Source: CAZFER01 sp964517495 (lineage in GTDB: Bacteria; Hinthialibacterota; Hinthialibacteria; Hinthialibacterales; Hinthialibacteraceae). From it: a stretch of 64,000 bases of DNA. Made by a program: the position numbers and the translations under genes. Shown one piece after another: positions 45,181-53,931 of this stretch. The DNA lies in contig CAZFER010000002.1 in assembly GCA_964517495.1 (NCBI GenBank), positions 62,001 through 126,000 on the forward strand, given 5' to 3'. The notes beneath the pieces are model-generated. The model worked only from the letters and a program-made list of their open reading frames with translations. It did not search any database and had not been told where the DNA came from. Within the stretch, counting starts at the first letter, position 1. Every line of letters starts with the position of its first letter.

Positions 45181-45414
45181 TTACCTAGCAATCTCTAATG
45201 TTTTGATCGCAATCACTTCAGGAAATTGCGTGTCTACCTCTTTGCCCTCGTTCTTCAATTCTTCCAGACACATGGCAATCACTTCACGGATATTCTCAAT
45301 CGCCTCTTCAAATGTTTTGCCCTGGGTATGGCACCCTTGAAGCGCTGGGACATCCGCCACGTATAAACCATCTTCATCCGGCTCTATAACCACTTGAAAT
45401 CGATATTTCTTCAT
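45181..45414 (-). CDS. HicB-family antitoxin-like protein (hicB4)
   Basis: A 77-residue HicB-like protein: MKKYRFQVVIEPDEDGLYVA, PALQGCHTQGKTFEEAIENI. It is complete but its partner, hicA4, has lost its middle. It is distinct from hicB1 and hicB2, so this module arrived separately. Confidence 0.85.
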   Translation of the reverse strand: MKKYRFQVVIEPDEDGLYVADVPALQGCHTQGKTFEEAIENIREVIAMCLEELKNEGKEVDTQFPEVIAIKTLEIAR

Positions 45415-45544
45415 CGTTCTGCACCGTTTCTTTTTGTCTACATTACTTATTCGCAAATACTACACCACCGTAGACCGGGCGCGGGTGCCAAGGGTAGAAT
45501 GTTGTTTATTCTACCCTTGATTACAACCTATGGGATACACTCAA

Positions 45545-45757
45545 TCACATTTTCCAATACGCCCACCATCGATCCACCTGAAAAAATGTGTTATCATTCA
45601 ATTCATAATTTCGATAACTGGAATGCATCCATTGTTCAGGTGACACAACCAAATTTCGTTTTAGAAACCACCAGGTATGAGAAATTGTCTTACATTGATT
45701 CGGAACCAATAGAAAATGGGCGTGCGAAGAATCATAAAAAGTTGAAGATTTGCTCAT
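45545..45757 (-). pseudogene. Possible RAYT (REP-associated tyrosine transposase) C-terminal remnant
   Basis: The minus-strand translation contains KRNLVVSPEQWMHSSYRNYE followed by LNDNTFFQVDRWW. This resembles the C-terminal NPVRAGLV...PEDWxWSSYRxY segment of RAYT transposases. The upstream sequence does not match in the same frame and the catalytic tyrosine and HUH motif are absent. Family C sits 45 bases away, and palindromic repeats occur through the window. The rest of 45457-45934 shows no gene. Confidence 0.5.
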
Positions 45758-45801
45758 GGAAAGATTTCATTAATAAAATTGTTTTGGCCTGATTGAGACG
45801 C

Positions 45802-45824
45802 ACCGGCTGGAAGCCGATGCTCCC
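45802..45824. repeat. Family C repeat, copy 2
   Basis: An exact reverse complement of the 23-base motif at 17926-17948, containing ACCGGCTGGAAGCCGATG. Intergenic, upstream of the histidine kinase gene. Confidence 0.7.
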
Positions 45825-45934
45825 CGATTTGATCCCCTGATTTGTGTACGAAGGGTAGCCAGTCTGGTGGGGAAAGTAGATTGTGGGAGGGGATTGTGGC
45901 ACAATGTTAGTTAAATTTGAGTAGGTGCGGTTTG

Positions 45935-48076
45935 ATGGATAGACTGATACGGTTGTTCTTTCCGATTGTGCTGGCGTTTTTGTTTTTGATCATTCTGGTA
46001 GGGTGTCTTGCCAGTTTGCTCATTTTTAGGGAATCCCAAATACGGCTTTTTATTGATGTGCCATCCATTATCTTTGTGGTGGGGGGGAGCTTATTACTGA
46101 CCGGCATCAGTTTTGAACGTCGTGATTTCGGCCAGCTTTTCACATTTTTATTTCGCCGGGATAAGCAGACAGTAGATTGGTTTCGCCTTGATTATTTTTG
46201 GTTGTGCGTGGTAAGGAACTTGCTTATTTATGGTGCATTTGGAACCATTATCGGATGTATTGCCTTATTAAATAATGTTGGCGACCTTGAAAAGATAACA
46301 GCGGGATTGTCCGTCGCTATTCTGACAATGTTTTATTCCGTTGTGTTTAGTTTGGTTTTTCCCATTCCCGCATTAATTTATTGCCGTCTTAATAAAGGGA
46401 ATGGTGTTACGCTTCCGGCGAAACGTTTTCCCCAGCCATTAAATATTATTAGTTATATCTTAACGATTGGTTTATTAGTATTGGTTTTCAATTTAAGTAC
46501 TGATAATTCTTCAATGTATGCTGATATCCCTTCATATTTTGGGACTGTGGTCACCGTTATTGCGGTTTTTTTGATATATCGCGGGTCTCAGCAAGAATTT
46601 GTTTTCAAAAAGGAAAATGGGCGTCTTGATTTTAATTTATTCATTATTCTTGGGATCGTATTGTTAAATGGTTTGTTTATCGCTATCGGGATGGTTATAT
46701 TTTCAGAAAACAATCCCCTGGCGATCGTTTTTCCTACTGCATTTTCACTTCTTTTTTCAGCCATTCTATTAACGAATTTGAACTGGTTGAAGCTGGCGGG
46801 GATTGGATCTGTTTTAACGGTAGCGCTGGTGTTTTTTAATGTGGCCTCTTCCTTGTATGGTTTGATCTCCATATTATTTTTTCTCGATGAATTAAAGGGG
46901 CTAGGGCCTTATGTGGCCTTGAACACCTTGACCAGTTTATATGCATTGATCGGTTTGATCTTTTTTGCACTGCCGATGGAAGACCGGGTTAATTTACAAA
47001 GGCGCCAGATGGATGAGTTATCACCGAGCCGATTATTATGGTATATCTTTCCGATTTTGGCTCAATTTATTCTGTTTTTATCATTGTTGGTTCCATTTTT
47101 GCATATGTCGGGATTCAAGACCGAATTTTTTGATCCGTTTATGTCATCCATGCAAACCAGTGGGTTGAAGCCAGCAATTAGTATGATATTGATTTGGATC
47201 CTTTCCTTTTTTATTTTTTTGGTGGGATTGGGGATCGCTCAAATTGGATTGCTTTACTTGAGTTTTGACCGGCTTAAGCGTACACAGGAGCAACTGGTTC
47301 AATCAGAGAAGATGGCCTCACTTGGGCAGTTGGTGGCCGGGGTGGCTCATGAAATTAATAATCCAGTGAATTTTATTCGATCAAATATCGCTCCGCTTTC
47401 TGACTATCTGGAAAGCTTTAAAACGTATGTAGCTTCCGTGCGCCAGCATGAACGGCAGCTTCCGGAAGAGATTCAACAAACGCTGAGGGAGGTGTATGAG
47501 CAGAACGATTTGGAATTTGCTGAAGAAGACAGTGGGAAGATCATGAAATCGCTATCCGTTGGTTCGGAACGGATTGCGAAAATTGTAGCTGACTTGCGGC
47601 ATTATAGCCGAAGTGATAAGGAAGTGTTTTCGAAATATGATTTGCATGAGGCGATTGATTCAACTTTGACGCTGTTGGAAAACCAGTATAAGCATCATGT
47701 GACGGTTTATAAATCATATTGTCATTCATTGCTGGTGGATTGCATGCCAGGGAAAATTAATCAAGTCTTCATGAATTTACTAGCCAATGCAGAACAGGCG
47801 ATCGAAGGGGAAGGGAATGTGTGGATCACCACGCACCATGAAGGGAGTGAGGCGGTTATTCATATTCGTGATGACGGCAAAGGTATTTCTCCTGAGAACC
47901 AGGCGAAGATTTTTGATCCCTTCTATACCACCAAAGCGGTGGGGAAGGGAACCGGTTTAGGATTGTCCATTGTTCAAGGGATTATCAAGCAACATGGTGG
48001 TTCAATATCGGTACATAGTGATGTAGGGCAAGGGACGATGTTTACTATTCGGCTGCCCATAAAGCGAACGGGATAG
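45935..48076 (+). CDS. Membrane-bound sensor histidine kinase
   Basis: A 713-residue protein. The first ~440 residues are hydrophobic with many membrane segments (about 11-12). Then comes the HisKA domain, with the phosphorylated His472 in VAGVAHEINNP, and an HATPase domain (N box FMNLLANAEQAIEGEG, then IRDDGKGISPENQAKIFDPFYTTKAVGKGTGLGLSIVQGI). There is no obvious PAS or HAMP domain, so the long membrane part is probably the sensor. No response regulator is adjacent; the partner must be elsewhere. The start at 45935 has TAGGTG upstream; the frame extends back to a weaker TTG. Confidence 0.92.
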   Translation: MDRLIRLFFPIVLAFLFLIILVGCLASLLIFRESQIRLFIDVPSIIFVVGGSLLLTGISFERRDFGQLFTFLFRRDKQTVDWFRLDYFWLCVVRNLLIYGAFGTIIGCIALLNNVGDLEKITAGLSVAILTMFYSVVFSLVFPIPALIYCRLNKGNGVTLPAKRFPQPLNIISYILTIGLLVLVFNLSTDNSSMYADIPSYFGTVVTVIAVFLIYRGSQQEFVFKKENGRLDFNLFIILGIVLLNGLFIAIGMVIFSENNPLAIVFPTAFSLLFSAILLTNLNWLKLAGIGSVLTVALVFFNVASSLYGLISILFFLDELKGLGPYVALNTLTSLYALIGLIFFALPMEDRVNLQRRQMDELSPSRLLWYIFPILAQFILFLSLLVPFLHMSGFKTEFFDPFMSSMQTSGLKPAISMILIWILSFFIFLVGLGIAQIGLLYLSFDRLKRTQEQLVQSEKMASLGQLVAGVAHEINNPVNFIRSNIAPLSDYLESFKTYVASVRQHERQLPEEIQQTLREVYEQNDLEFAEEDSGKIMKSLSVGSERIAKIVADLRHYSRSDKEVFSKYDLHEAIDSTLTLLENQYKHHVTVYKSYCHSLLVDCMPGKINQVFMNLLANAEQAIEGEGNVWITTHHEGSEAVIHIRDDGKGISPENQAKIFDPFYTTKAVGKGTGLGLSIVQGIIKQHGGSISVHSDVGQGTMFTIRLPIKRTG

Positions 48077-48079
48077 TGG

Positions 48080-48337
48080 TTAGTTTTGTGATTCCTCGTA
48101 TTGGGGTTCTTTTTTACGGCCTGTGACTTCGTAAAATTTCTTTTTGACCCTGTAAAATAGATATTTCATTTTACGGAACAGGCGTTTTGCCCAGGGGAAT
48201 TCGATGCTTAGAATAGCAATGCCCGTGGGAATGACCACAAAGGCTGGCCCTGGGATAAAGATCAAAATGATGCCAAATAGCAGCACAATGGATCCCGCAA
48301 CTAATACCGCAATTTTTCGAATGGTTTTATATATCAT
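48080..48337 (-). CDS. PGPGW-type small membrane protein
   Basis: An 85-residue protein with two hydrophobic segments around IAVLVAGSIVLLFGIILIFI and PGPAFVVIPTGIAILSIEFP, the typical PGP..W motif of this family, followed by a charged tail. Its role is not established. The start at 48337 has AAAGGA upstream. It converges on the histidine kinase gene, with three bases between the stops, and lies downstream of terC on the same strand. Confidence 0.8.
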   Translation of the reverse strand: MIYKTIRKIAVLVAGSIVLLFGIILIFIPGPAFVVIPTGIAILSIEFPWAKRLFRKMKYLFYRVKKKFYEVTGRKKEPQYEESQN

Positions 48338-48380
48338 ACGGCATCCTTTTTTTGCATAACGGTTCGAAGCATGCAGAGTA

Positions 48381-48419
48381 ACCCTCACAGAACGGGGTTG
48401 AATTTCGTTCTGTGAGGGT
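48381..48419. promoter_or_regulatory. Hairpin between terC and the PGPGW gene
   Basis: A perfect 14-bp stem (ACCCTCACAGAACG) with an 11-base loop. There is no T-tract on either side, so it is not a standard terminator. It may still act in mRNA processing or termination. Confidence 0.6.
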
Positions 48420-48438
48420 GTAAAGACGATTCTCTAAA

Positions 48439-49410
48439 TCAGGTTGTTTGGTGTTCGTTTTCTGCCGGACGAATGATGGATGCCACTATACCGATTAAAA
48501 GAATTCCCGCAATGATGGCGAGTGAAACCAATGGTGGAATATGGTAATGATGAGACAATAACATTTTGACGCCCACATAAGCCAGCAGGAAAAACAGGCT
48601 GACTTTGAGATAGCGGAATTTCTTCAAGACGCCTGCCAGGGTGAAGTAAAGTGCTCGAAGTCCCAGGATGGCGAAAACGTTTGAGGTGAATACCAAAAAG
48701 GGATCATGGGTTACTGCGAAAACCGCTGGGATGGAATCGATGGCGAAGAGGACATCGGAACTTTCGACCAGGATCAAAACCAGGAAGAGTGGTGTAATTG
48801 CGGTTTTGCCATTTAATTTTGTGAAAAAGCGCTGGCTATTTATTTCATCGGTTAAGGGAAACATGGTGCGGGTTAAGCGGAAGAGAGGATTCTTTTCCGG
48901 TTCCAATTTCTCATGGCTGGCAAAGAGAAAACGAACCGCGGTGATGATGAGGAAAATTCCGAACACGTAGATGATCCAATCAAAGCGCTCGATCAATACC
49001 ACGCCTGCGGCGATCATAACACCGCGCATAATCAGGGCACCCAGGATTCCATAAAACAAGACACGGTGTTGATAGCGTAGGGGGACATCGAAATAGGAAA
49101 AGATCAGGGCAAAGACGAAGATATTGTCCAGGCTGAGGGATTTTTCGATGATATAGGCGGTCAGGAAATTTAGGGAGGCGGTGGCTCCATTGGTTTGGTG
49201 ACCGACAGTATCTCCAATACCCAGCCAATGATGTTCATAGAAGAAGTATACGCCCACGTTGAATAGAAGGGCGAGAAGAATCCATACGATGGTCCATACC
49301 AGTGATTCTTTAATGGTGATTTCGTGTGGATTGCGATTGAATATCCCTAAATCGAGTGCAAGCATAAACAGAATAAAAACAATGAATCCAACCCAAATCC
49401 AAATTTCCAT
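48439..49410 (-). CDS. TerC family integral membrane protein
   Basis: A 323-residue protein with about nine membrane segments. IIEKSLSLDNIFVFALIFSY carries the family's conserved acidic residues, as does LVLILVESSDVLFAIDSIPAV. TerC/Alx proteins take part in metal (manganese) export or membrane-protein metallation. It is not in a tellurite gene cluster. GAAGGAATTAT precedes the ATG. Confidence 0.95.
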   Translation of the reverse strand: MEIWIWVGFIVFILFMLALDLGIFNRNPHEITIKESLVWTIVWILLALLFNVGVYFFYEHHWLGIGDTVGHQTNGATASLNFLTAYIIEKSLSLDNIFVFALIFSYFDVPLRYQHRVLFYGILGALIMRGVMIAAGVVLIERFDWIIYVFGIFLIITAVRFLFASHEKLEPEKNPLFRLTRTMFPLTDEINSQRFFTKLNGKTAITPLFLVLILVESSDVLFAIDSIPAVFAVTHDPFLVFTSNVFAILGLRALYFTLAGVLKKFRYLKVSLFFLLAYVGVKMLLSHHYHIPPLVSLAIIAGILLIGIVASIIRPAENEHQTT

Positions 49411-49802
49411 ATAATTCCTTCTTTCTAATCATTGAAGTGATGATTTGATTCTTTATACGATTGTGAACCCCATTTTGTTTTAGCGTGGATACAAAAATTT
49501 CAAATTTTGTTTGAATGCTCAGGCTGTTGGATTGTGCTCAATAGTTGAATATCAATGAATTGATCATCTTTTTTGATTATTTTCAGATCCTTGCTTTCAT
49601 ATGATCTAAAGTAACATGTCAACCATGTGAAGTGGAATGGGATGGTAAACTTACAATTGGCCCCACTATTCCTCCCACAATGAAATGGGGGAGGTTGGGA
49701 GGGGAATGGAACTACATATGGCTGACCACTTCCGATCTAAAAATTAATGAAAATCATTATTATAGGGCATTTGTTCAGTGATTCCAAGTTAATATTTTAT
49801 GA
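49411..49802. repeat. Family B repeat, copy 2, in an intergenic region
   Basis: The repeat covers 49611-49705: GTAACATGTCAACCATGTGA at one end and CAATGAAATGGGGGAGG at the other, with the same order of motifs as 36412-36500. The rest of the gap is AT-rich without a gene. Confidence 0.65.
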
Positions 49803-51518
49803 TTACATTCTGGCGATGGCGTAGACGGCTGCGAGCATTAAACCGACAAACAACCAGGCCAAGGCGAATCCCCATAAGCCGGTTTTGTTGGGGATGGTTA
49901 GTTCAAAATCGGGATGGGGGATGATTTTTGTGACTTTTTCAGGTTGGCTGTGTTCAGGGATGGTGAAAGGTTCGATGATGTTTTCATCGGGTGAAACGGG
50001 GGTTCGTAAACAACGATATAAGCGATTGAGTTTTTCTGGATCAGTTCGTTTTGTACATAAACTTACCAGAATCATGGTAATAAGACCGGCGGAAAGGTAA
50101 GCCAGCATTTGGAAGGGGAGGCGGAACGTTCCCTCGTATACCATATATGAAGGCAGGTAATGTATGGCAAATTGGTTCATGTCGAACACGGCGCTAAAGG
50201 TGTTGCCGACAATAAGGGCGACCAGGAAGGCGACAAGGGTGGAGGCCCAAGCGGCAGCAGAGGTGGCACGACGCCAGAAAAGGCCTATCCAGAAGGGAAT
50301 GCCCATCATGGCTTGCACTTTCCAAAATGTTTCCAGACCGTGGATAACGCTTTCAAGGGCGAAGGCGTACCATAATGCCGCACTGACTAACAGGAGTGAG
50401 AAAATACGGCCCACATAAACATAATGGGTTTGAGTGCGATGGGAGGATAAAACGGTTTGATAAATATTGTTGGTGAAGAGGGCAGAACTGGCCACCATCA
50501 TGGCATCGCATGATGACATAATGGCCGCCAGCATGGAGGCCAGGAAAAGACCGATTAATCCTGGGGCGATAACAGGGAGGAGATCACGTGCCATCAGGCC
50601 GAAGGTTTGGTCGATTTCCACTTTGGTTTCGAGGTTGGGGTAAAGGGCGATGGCGCATATTCCAACCAGGGTCCATGCCACAGTGCATACTCTTTTTAGC
50701 ATATTTCCATAGCAAAAGCCAAAACGGCCATCCATTTCGGTCTGGCCAGCGGCGCAGTTACCCATAGTGTGAGGCTGGGTGACGATACCCACCAGCGCAT
50801 TTAATGCAATCACTGCCACATAAAAGAATGTGATATCCCCAGGGGCGATGAGTGCAAACATATCGGGATTGTTGATTTGTTCGCGCAATCCGGTGATTCC
50901 ACCCACTTTTTGCAGGGCAAAGGGGAGCAGCATGAATGATAGGACAATGGTTAGGATGCCTTGAATCAAGTCAGTGACTATGGCGGCGGTCAGGCCGCCT
51001 GCGATGCCATAAGCCACAAATAATATGGTCATGATGCTGATTGCAAATGGTTCTGAAATGGCACCGTGGGTGACCGCAGTGGTCATGGCGCCGCAGCCTT
51101 TGAGCATGGTGGCGATGGTGACAATCATTTGCAGGATGGCGATCACGGCAAAAAGCCCAGCGACGGAAGAATCATAACGGATATTGAAATAATCGCCGGT
51201 GGTTAAGGCACGCATTCTTCGCATGATTGGTGCGATTAACCAATAGAATGGCGTGGCGAATAACCAAAGCCATTGATACCAGATGCCGGAAAGTCCGTTT
51301 GTATATGCTTTGGCGGCTACGCTAACTGCTTGATCGGAATGGGTGCCTGTTCCAAAGGCGAAGAAAACCATAAAGGTTTTGCGGAACCGCCTTCCCCCCA
51401 TGAAAAAATCGACGGTGGTTTTGACTTTACGGGCTGACCAAATCCCTATGGCGCTTACCCCAAGCAGGTAGATGCAGAGGATGATCCAATCGAGTGGTGA
51501 TAGACCGAAGCGATTCAT
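49803..51518 (-). CDS. Sodium:solute symporter (SSS) family transporter
   Basis: A 571-residue membrane protein with about 13 membrane segments. LSPLDWIILCIYLLGVSAIG opens it, then FFMGGRRFRKTFMVFFAFGTGTHSDQAVSVAAKAYTNGLSGIWYQW, a typical SSS stretch, and LLASIMSSCDA-like residues around LASMLAAIMSSCDAMMV which belong to the sodium site. The solute cannot be read from sequence; neighbours do not help. CAAAGGACACC lies before the start. It is divergent from mraZ. Confidence 0.9.
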   Translation of the reverse strand: MNRFGLSPLDWIILCIYLLGVSAIGIWSARKVKTTVDFFMGGRRFRKTFMVFFAFGTGTHSDQAVSVAAKAYTNGLSGIWYQWLWLFATPFYWLIAPIMRRMRALTTGDYFNIRYDSSVAGLFAVIAILQMIVTIATMLKGCGAMTTAVTHGAISEPFAISIMTILFVAYGIAGGLTAAIVTDLIQGILTIVLSFMLLPFALQKVGGITGLREQINNPDMFALIAPGDITFFYVAVIALNALVGIVTQPHTMGNCAAGQTEMDGRFGFCYGNMLKRVCTVAWTLVGICAIALYPNLETKVEIDQTFGLMARDLLPVIAPGLIGLFLASMLAAIMSSCDAMMVASSALFTNNIYQTVLSSHRTQTHYVYVGRIFSLLLVSAALWYAFALESVIHGLETFWKVQAMMGIPFWIGLFWRRATSAAAWASTLVAFLVALIVGNTFSAVFDMNQFAIHYLPSYMVYEGTFRLPFQMLAYLSAGLITMILVSLCTKRTDPEKLNRLYRCLRTPVSPDENIIEPFTIPEHSQPEKVTKIIPHPDFELTIPNKTGLWGFALAWLFVGLMLAAVYAIARM

Positions 51519-51734
51519 GGATTGTGGTGTCCTTTGATGGTGCGGATCAATAGAAGCACTTTATCAAATTTATCACCTATCACCAAGATGCGGAGAACCC
51601 AATTTTACCCAAAATCAATGAAACGCACGATTGAACTTTTCTAACTTGAGCAAGAAAATTGGATATTTTATTGAACATGTGTTCAATATTTTAGCAATTT
51701 TTGGGGAATTTTTTAAAATTATTTTAAAAAAAGC

Positions 51735-51763
51735 TTGCACCTAACACCTGGCGATGCTAGAGT
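51735..51763 (+). promoter_or_regulatory. Candidate sigma-70-type promoter for the dcw cluster
   Basis: TTGCAC at 51735-51740 and TAGAGT at 51758-51763 with a 17-base spacer, 83 bases before mraZ. TGTGGGAGTGGAG lies between it and mraZ, similar to the TGGGN repeats that MraZ binds elsewhere, so MraZ autoregulation is possible. Confidence 0.5.
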
Positions 51764-51845
51764 ATCCCAACAAATCCAGAATTTTCCCAATATGTGTGTG
51801 TATGTGGGAGTGGAGCCCAAATACGTTAGATAAGTTGGTTATGTC

Positions 51846-52424
51846 ATGCAAACCGCGGAAGAGAGAATTGGATCGGTTGAGCAATCCACCGGCACGACGC
51901 CGGACTTCTCTCCTTCTATCAAAAAATTAATTGGTTCATATGAGCGAAATATCGATTCAAAATCGCGCATTGGATTACCTCATCAGTACCGAGATAAACT
52001 CGGGTATTCACCGCTGATATTAGTGCGGTGGATAAAACGTTCATTGGCCATTTTCCCAGAGGAAAATTGGCTTCCATTTGCTGAAGCGATCAGCCGTCTT
52101 GATTTATATACTAGCATCGGTTTAACCGTTCGTCATCAGATGTTTGCCCATGCGCGTGAAGTGGTCATGGACAAGGAGGGGCGAATCATTATTCCAAATG
52201 ATATGGTGGACTATGCACGTTTGGATGGCAAGGTGATGCTGCTGGGAGATTGGGACAAGATCACGGTTTGGAATAAAACCTATTATATGGATCAATTGGC
52301 GGTGGATGATGTGATGTTTACAGAGAGTTTCCCGAAAGTATGGCAATTAGCCAAAGGGCAGAAGAGTTTAGAGGCATTCGAAGCCGATCATCAGTCAGAG
52401 GATGGAAATAAGGGAAAAGAATAG
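51846..52424 (+). CDS. mraZ: Transcriptional regulator MraZ
   Basis: A 192-residue protein with two AbrB-like domains, the first starting GSYERNIDSKSRIGLP near residue 29 and the second with AREVVMDKEGRIIIPNDMVD near 100. MraZ is usually about 145-150 residues; here it has an N-terminal extension of about 28 residues and a longer tail. It is the first gene of the dcw cluster, and in other bacteria represses it. The start lacks a clear ribosome binding site, so the extension might not all be translated. Confidence 0.93.
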   Translation: MQTAEERIGSVEQSTGTTPDFSPSIKKLIGSYERNIDSKSRIGLPHQYRDKLGYSPLILVRWIKRSLAIFPEENWLPFAEAISRLDLYTSIGLTVRHQMFAHAREVVMDKEGRIIIPNDMVDYARLDGKVMLLGDWDKITVWNKTYYMDQLAVDDVMFTESFPKVWQLAKGQKSLEAFEADHQSEDGNKGKE

Positions 52425-52485
52425 GTTTCAAATTATTTCTGTGAATTTTGGATAAACCCAAGGTTAGTGATTAAAGTCGGGATTT

Positions 52486-53448
52486 ATGAATCAAAATGGT
52501 GAATTATTGCATGTGCCGGTGATGGAGAAAGAAGTGGTTGAGATGATGCAACCTACGCAGCATGGCATTGTATTTGTGGATTGCACCCTTGGGTATGGAG
52601 GACATAGCCGGGCGATCAGCCGGATGTTTACGGCTGAGGATGTGTTGATTGGAATCGACCGGGACAAGGATGCGTTGGCTTATTGTGAACGGCTTTTCGC
52701 GGAAGAAGAATTTGCGGTTATTTTGCTTCATGGTGGTTTTGAAGAATTAGAGACCATGTTGAAAAGTGAAAGTGATGGGACGGCTGACTATTTTTTATTT
52801 GATTGTGGATTTTCATCCGTTCAAGTGGATGATGCCGAGCGTGGTTTCAGTTTTTCAAAGTCAGGTCCATTGGATATGCGCATGGATCAGGATCAGCCAT
52901 TGAATGCGTACGATGTGGTTCATGTGTGGAGTGAGGATGAGTTGACGCAAATATTTAAATTATATGGTGAGGAACGATTTTCACGAAAAATTGCGGGTGC
53001 GATTGTGCGCCGGCGTGAAGTGGACGCTATTGAAACCACCCAGGAATTGGCGGATATCGTGATTCAGGCGATTCCAGCGAAGTATCGCTCGCAGGAAGGC
53101 ATTCATCCCGCAACCCGGGTGTTTCAAGCGATACGGATCACTGTAAATAACGAACTGGATGCGTTGCGAAAAGGATTGAATTCCGCGCTTAAAGGATTAC
53201 GGCCGGGTGGGCGAATTGGTGTTTTGACCTATCACTCATTAGAGCATCGCATAGTTAAAGAATTGTTTCGTGAGTATTGCGGACGGTGGGAGCAGCCCTT
53301 GGGGCCAATGATGTATGCAGAACAAACGCCTTCGAAGGGCCATATGTTGACTCGAAAGCCGATTCGGCCATGTGCGGCTGAAATTGAGAAGAATCCGAGA
53401 TCGCGCAGTGCTCAATTAAGGGTTTTGGAACGGGATGTGGCGGATTAA
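52486..53448 (+). CDS. rsmH: 16S rRNA (cytosine(1402)-N(4))-methyltransferase RsmH
   Basis: A 320-residue SAM-dependent methyltransferase acting on 16S rRNA C1402. LLHVPVMEKEVVEMM begins the family consensus; motif I is VFVDCTLGYGGHSRAI, and FDCGFSSVQVDDAERGFSF and GVLTYHSLEHRIVKELFREY follow. Position after mraZ is conserved across bacteria. 61 bases after mraZ. Confidence 0.97.
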   Translation: MNQNGELLHVPVMEKEVVEMMQPTQHGIVFVDCTLGYGGHSRAISRMFTAEDVLIGIDRDKDALAYCERLFAEEEFAVILLHGGFEELETMLKSESDGTADYFLFDCGFSSVQVDDAERGFSFSKSGPLDMRMDQDQPLNAYDVVHVWSEDELTQIFKLYGEERFSRKIAGAIVRRREVDAIETTQELADIVIQAIPAKYRSQEGIHPATRVFQAIRITVNNELDALRKGLNSALKGLRPGGRIGVLTYHSLEHRIVKELFREYCGRWEQPLGPMMYAEQTPSKGHMLTRKPIRPCAAEIEKNPRSRSAQLRVLERDVAD

Positions 53449-53468
53449 GTATTTATGGAGGTGAGGAC

Positions 53469-53915
53469 ATGGGACGGAAAAAACGATCGGATGACCGCCA
53501 ATTCGTCCCCATTGTGCGAAGTATTATCAGTTATTTATGTGTGATTGCCCTTTTTGGGTCTGTCACGCTTATTGTCCATGCTTCTTTGATGGAAAAGAAA
53601 ATTCGATACCTCATGACGGATCGGATTTTTGAAAAGATGGAATTGTTGGATGAGAAACGGAAGGTAAACAATCAAATCGCTGAATTGGAAAGTTATCAGC
53701 GAATATCGGGTTTGATTGAAGAACGGTTGCCTCACTTGGGGCCTCCACGTTATCCGGCGATAGAAATCAGTGTGCAGGGTTTAAGAAGTAACGCTGCAAC
53801 ACTTGATCATCCTCCACTTAATTTGGAGGACGAAGGTTGGATGGAGCAGTTCAGGCGTCGGTGGAATCAAGTAGAAGAGGAATTAAAAGAGGGACTGAAA
53901 ACCTTAGTGGACTAA
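53469..53915 (+). CDS. ftsL: FtsL-like cell-division protein
   Basis: A 148-residue protein with one membrane segment (residues ~18-40, SYLCVIALFGSVTLIVHA) followed by a charged coiled-coil-like stretch (KMELLDEKRKVNNQIAELES). This and the position between rsmH and ftsI identify it as FtsL-like; sequence similarity in this family is low. It would form a complex with FtsB and FtsQ at the septum. Longer than E. coli FtsL (121). GGAGGTGAGGAC precedes its ATG. Confidence 0.75.
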   Translation: MGRKKRSDDRQFVPIVRSIISYLCVIALFGSVTLIVHASLMEKKIRYLMTDRIFEKMELLDEKRKVNNQIAELESYQRISGLIEERLPHLGPPRYPAIEISVQGLRSNAATLDHPPLNLEDEGWMEQFRRRWNQVEEELKEGLKTLVD

Positions 53916-53931
53916 ATCAGCGGACGTAGAG

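Noticed and set aside
45394..45792. Plus-strand frame over the HicB4 start and RAYT remnant
   Set aside because: It covers two unrelated elements on the opposite strand; a real gene would be unlikely.
48381..48419. Hairpin considered as an intrinsic terminator
   Set aside because: Strong stem but no T-tract on either strand, so kept only as a hairpin.
49411..49500. yybP-ykoY (manganese) riboswitch before terC
   Set aside because: The expected conserved core is not visible in the leader.
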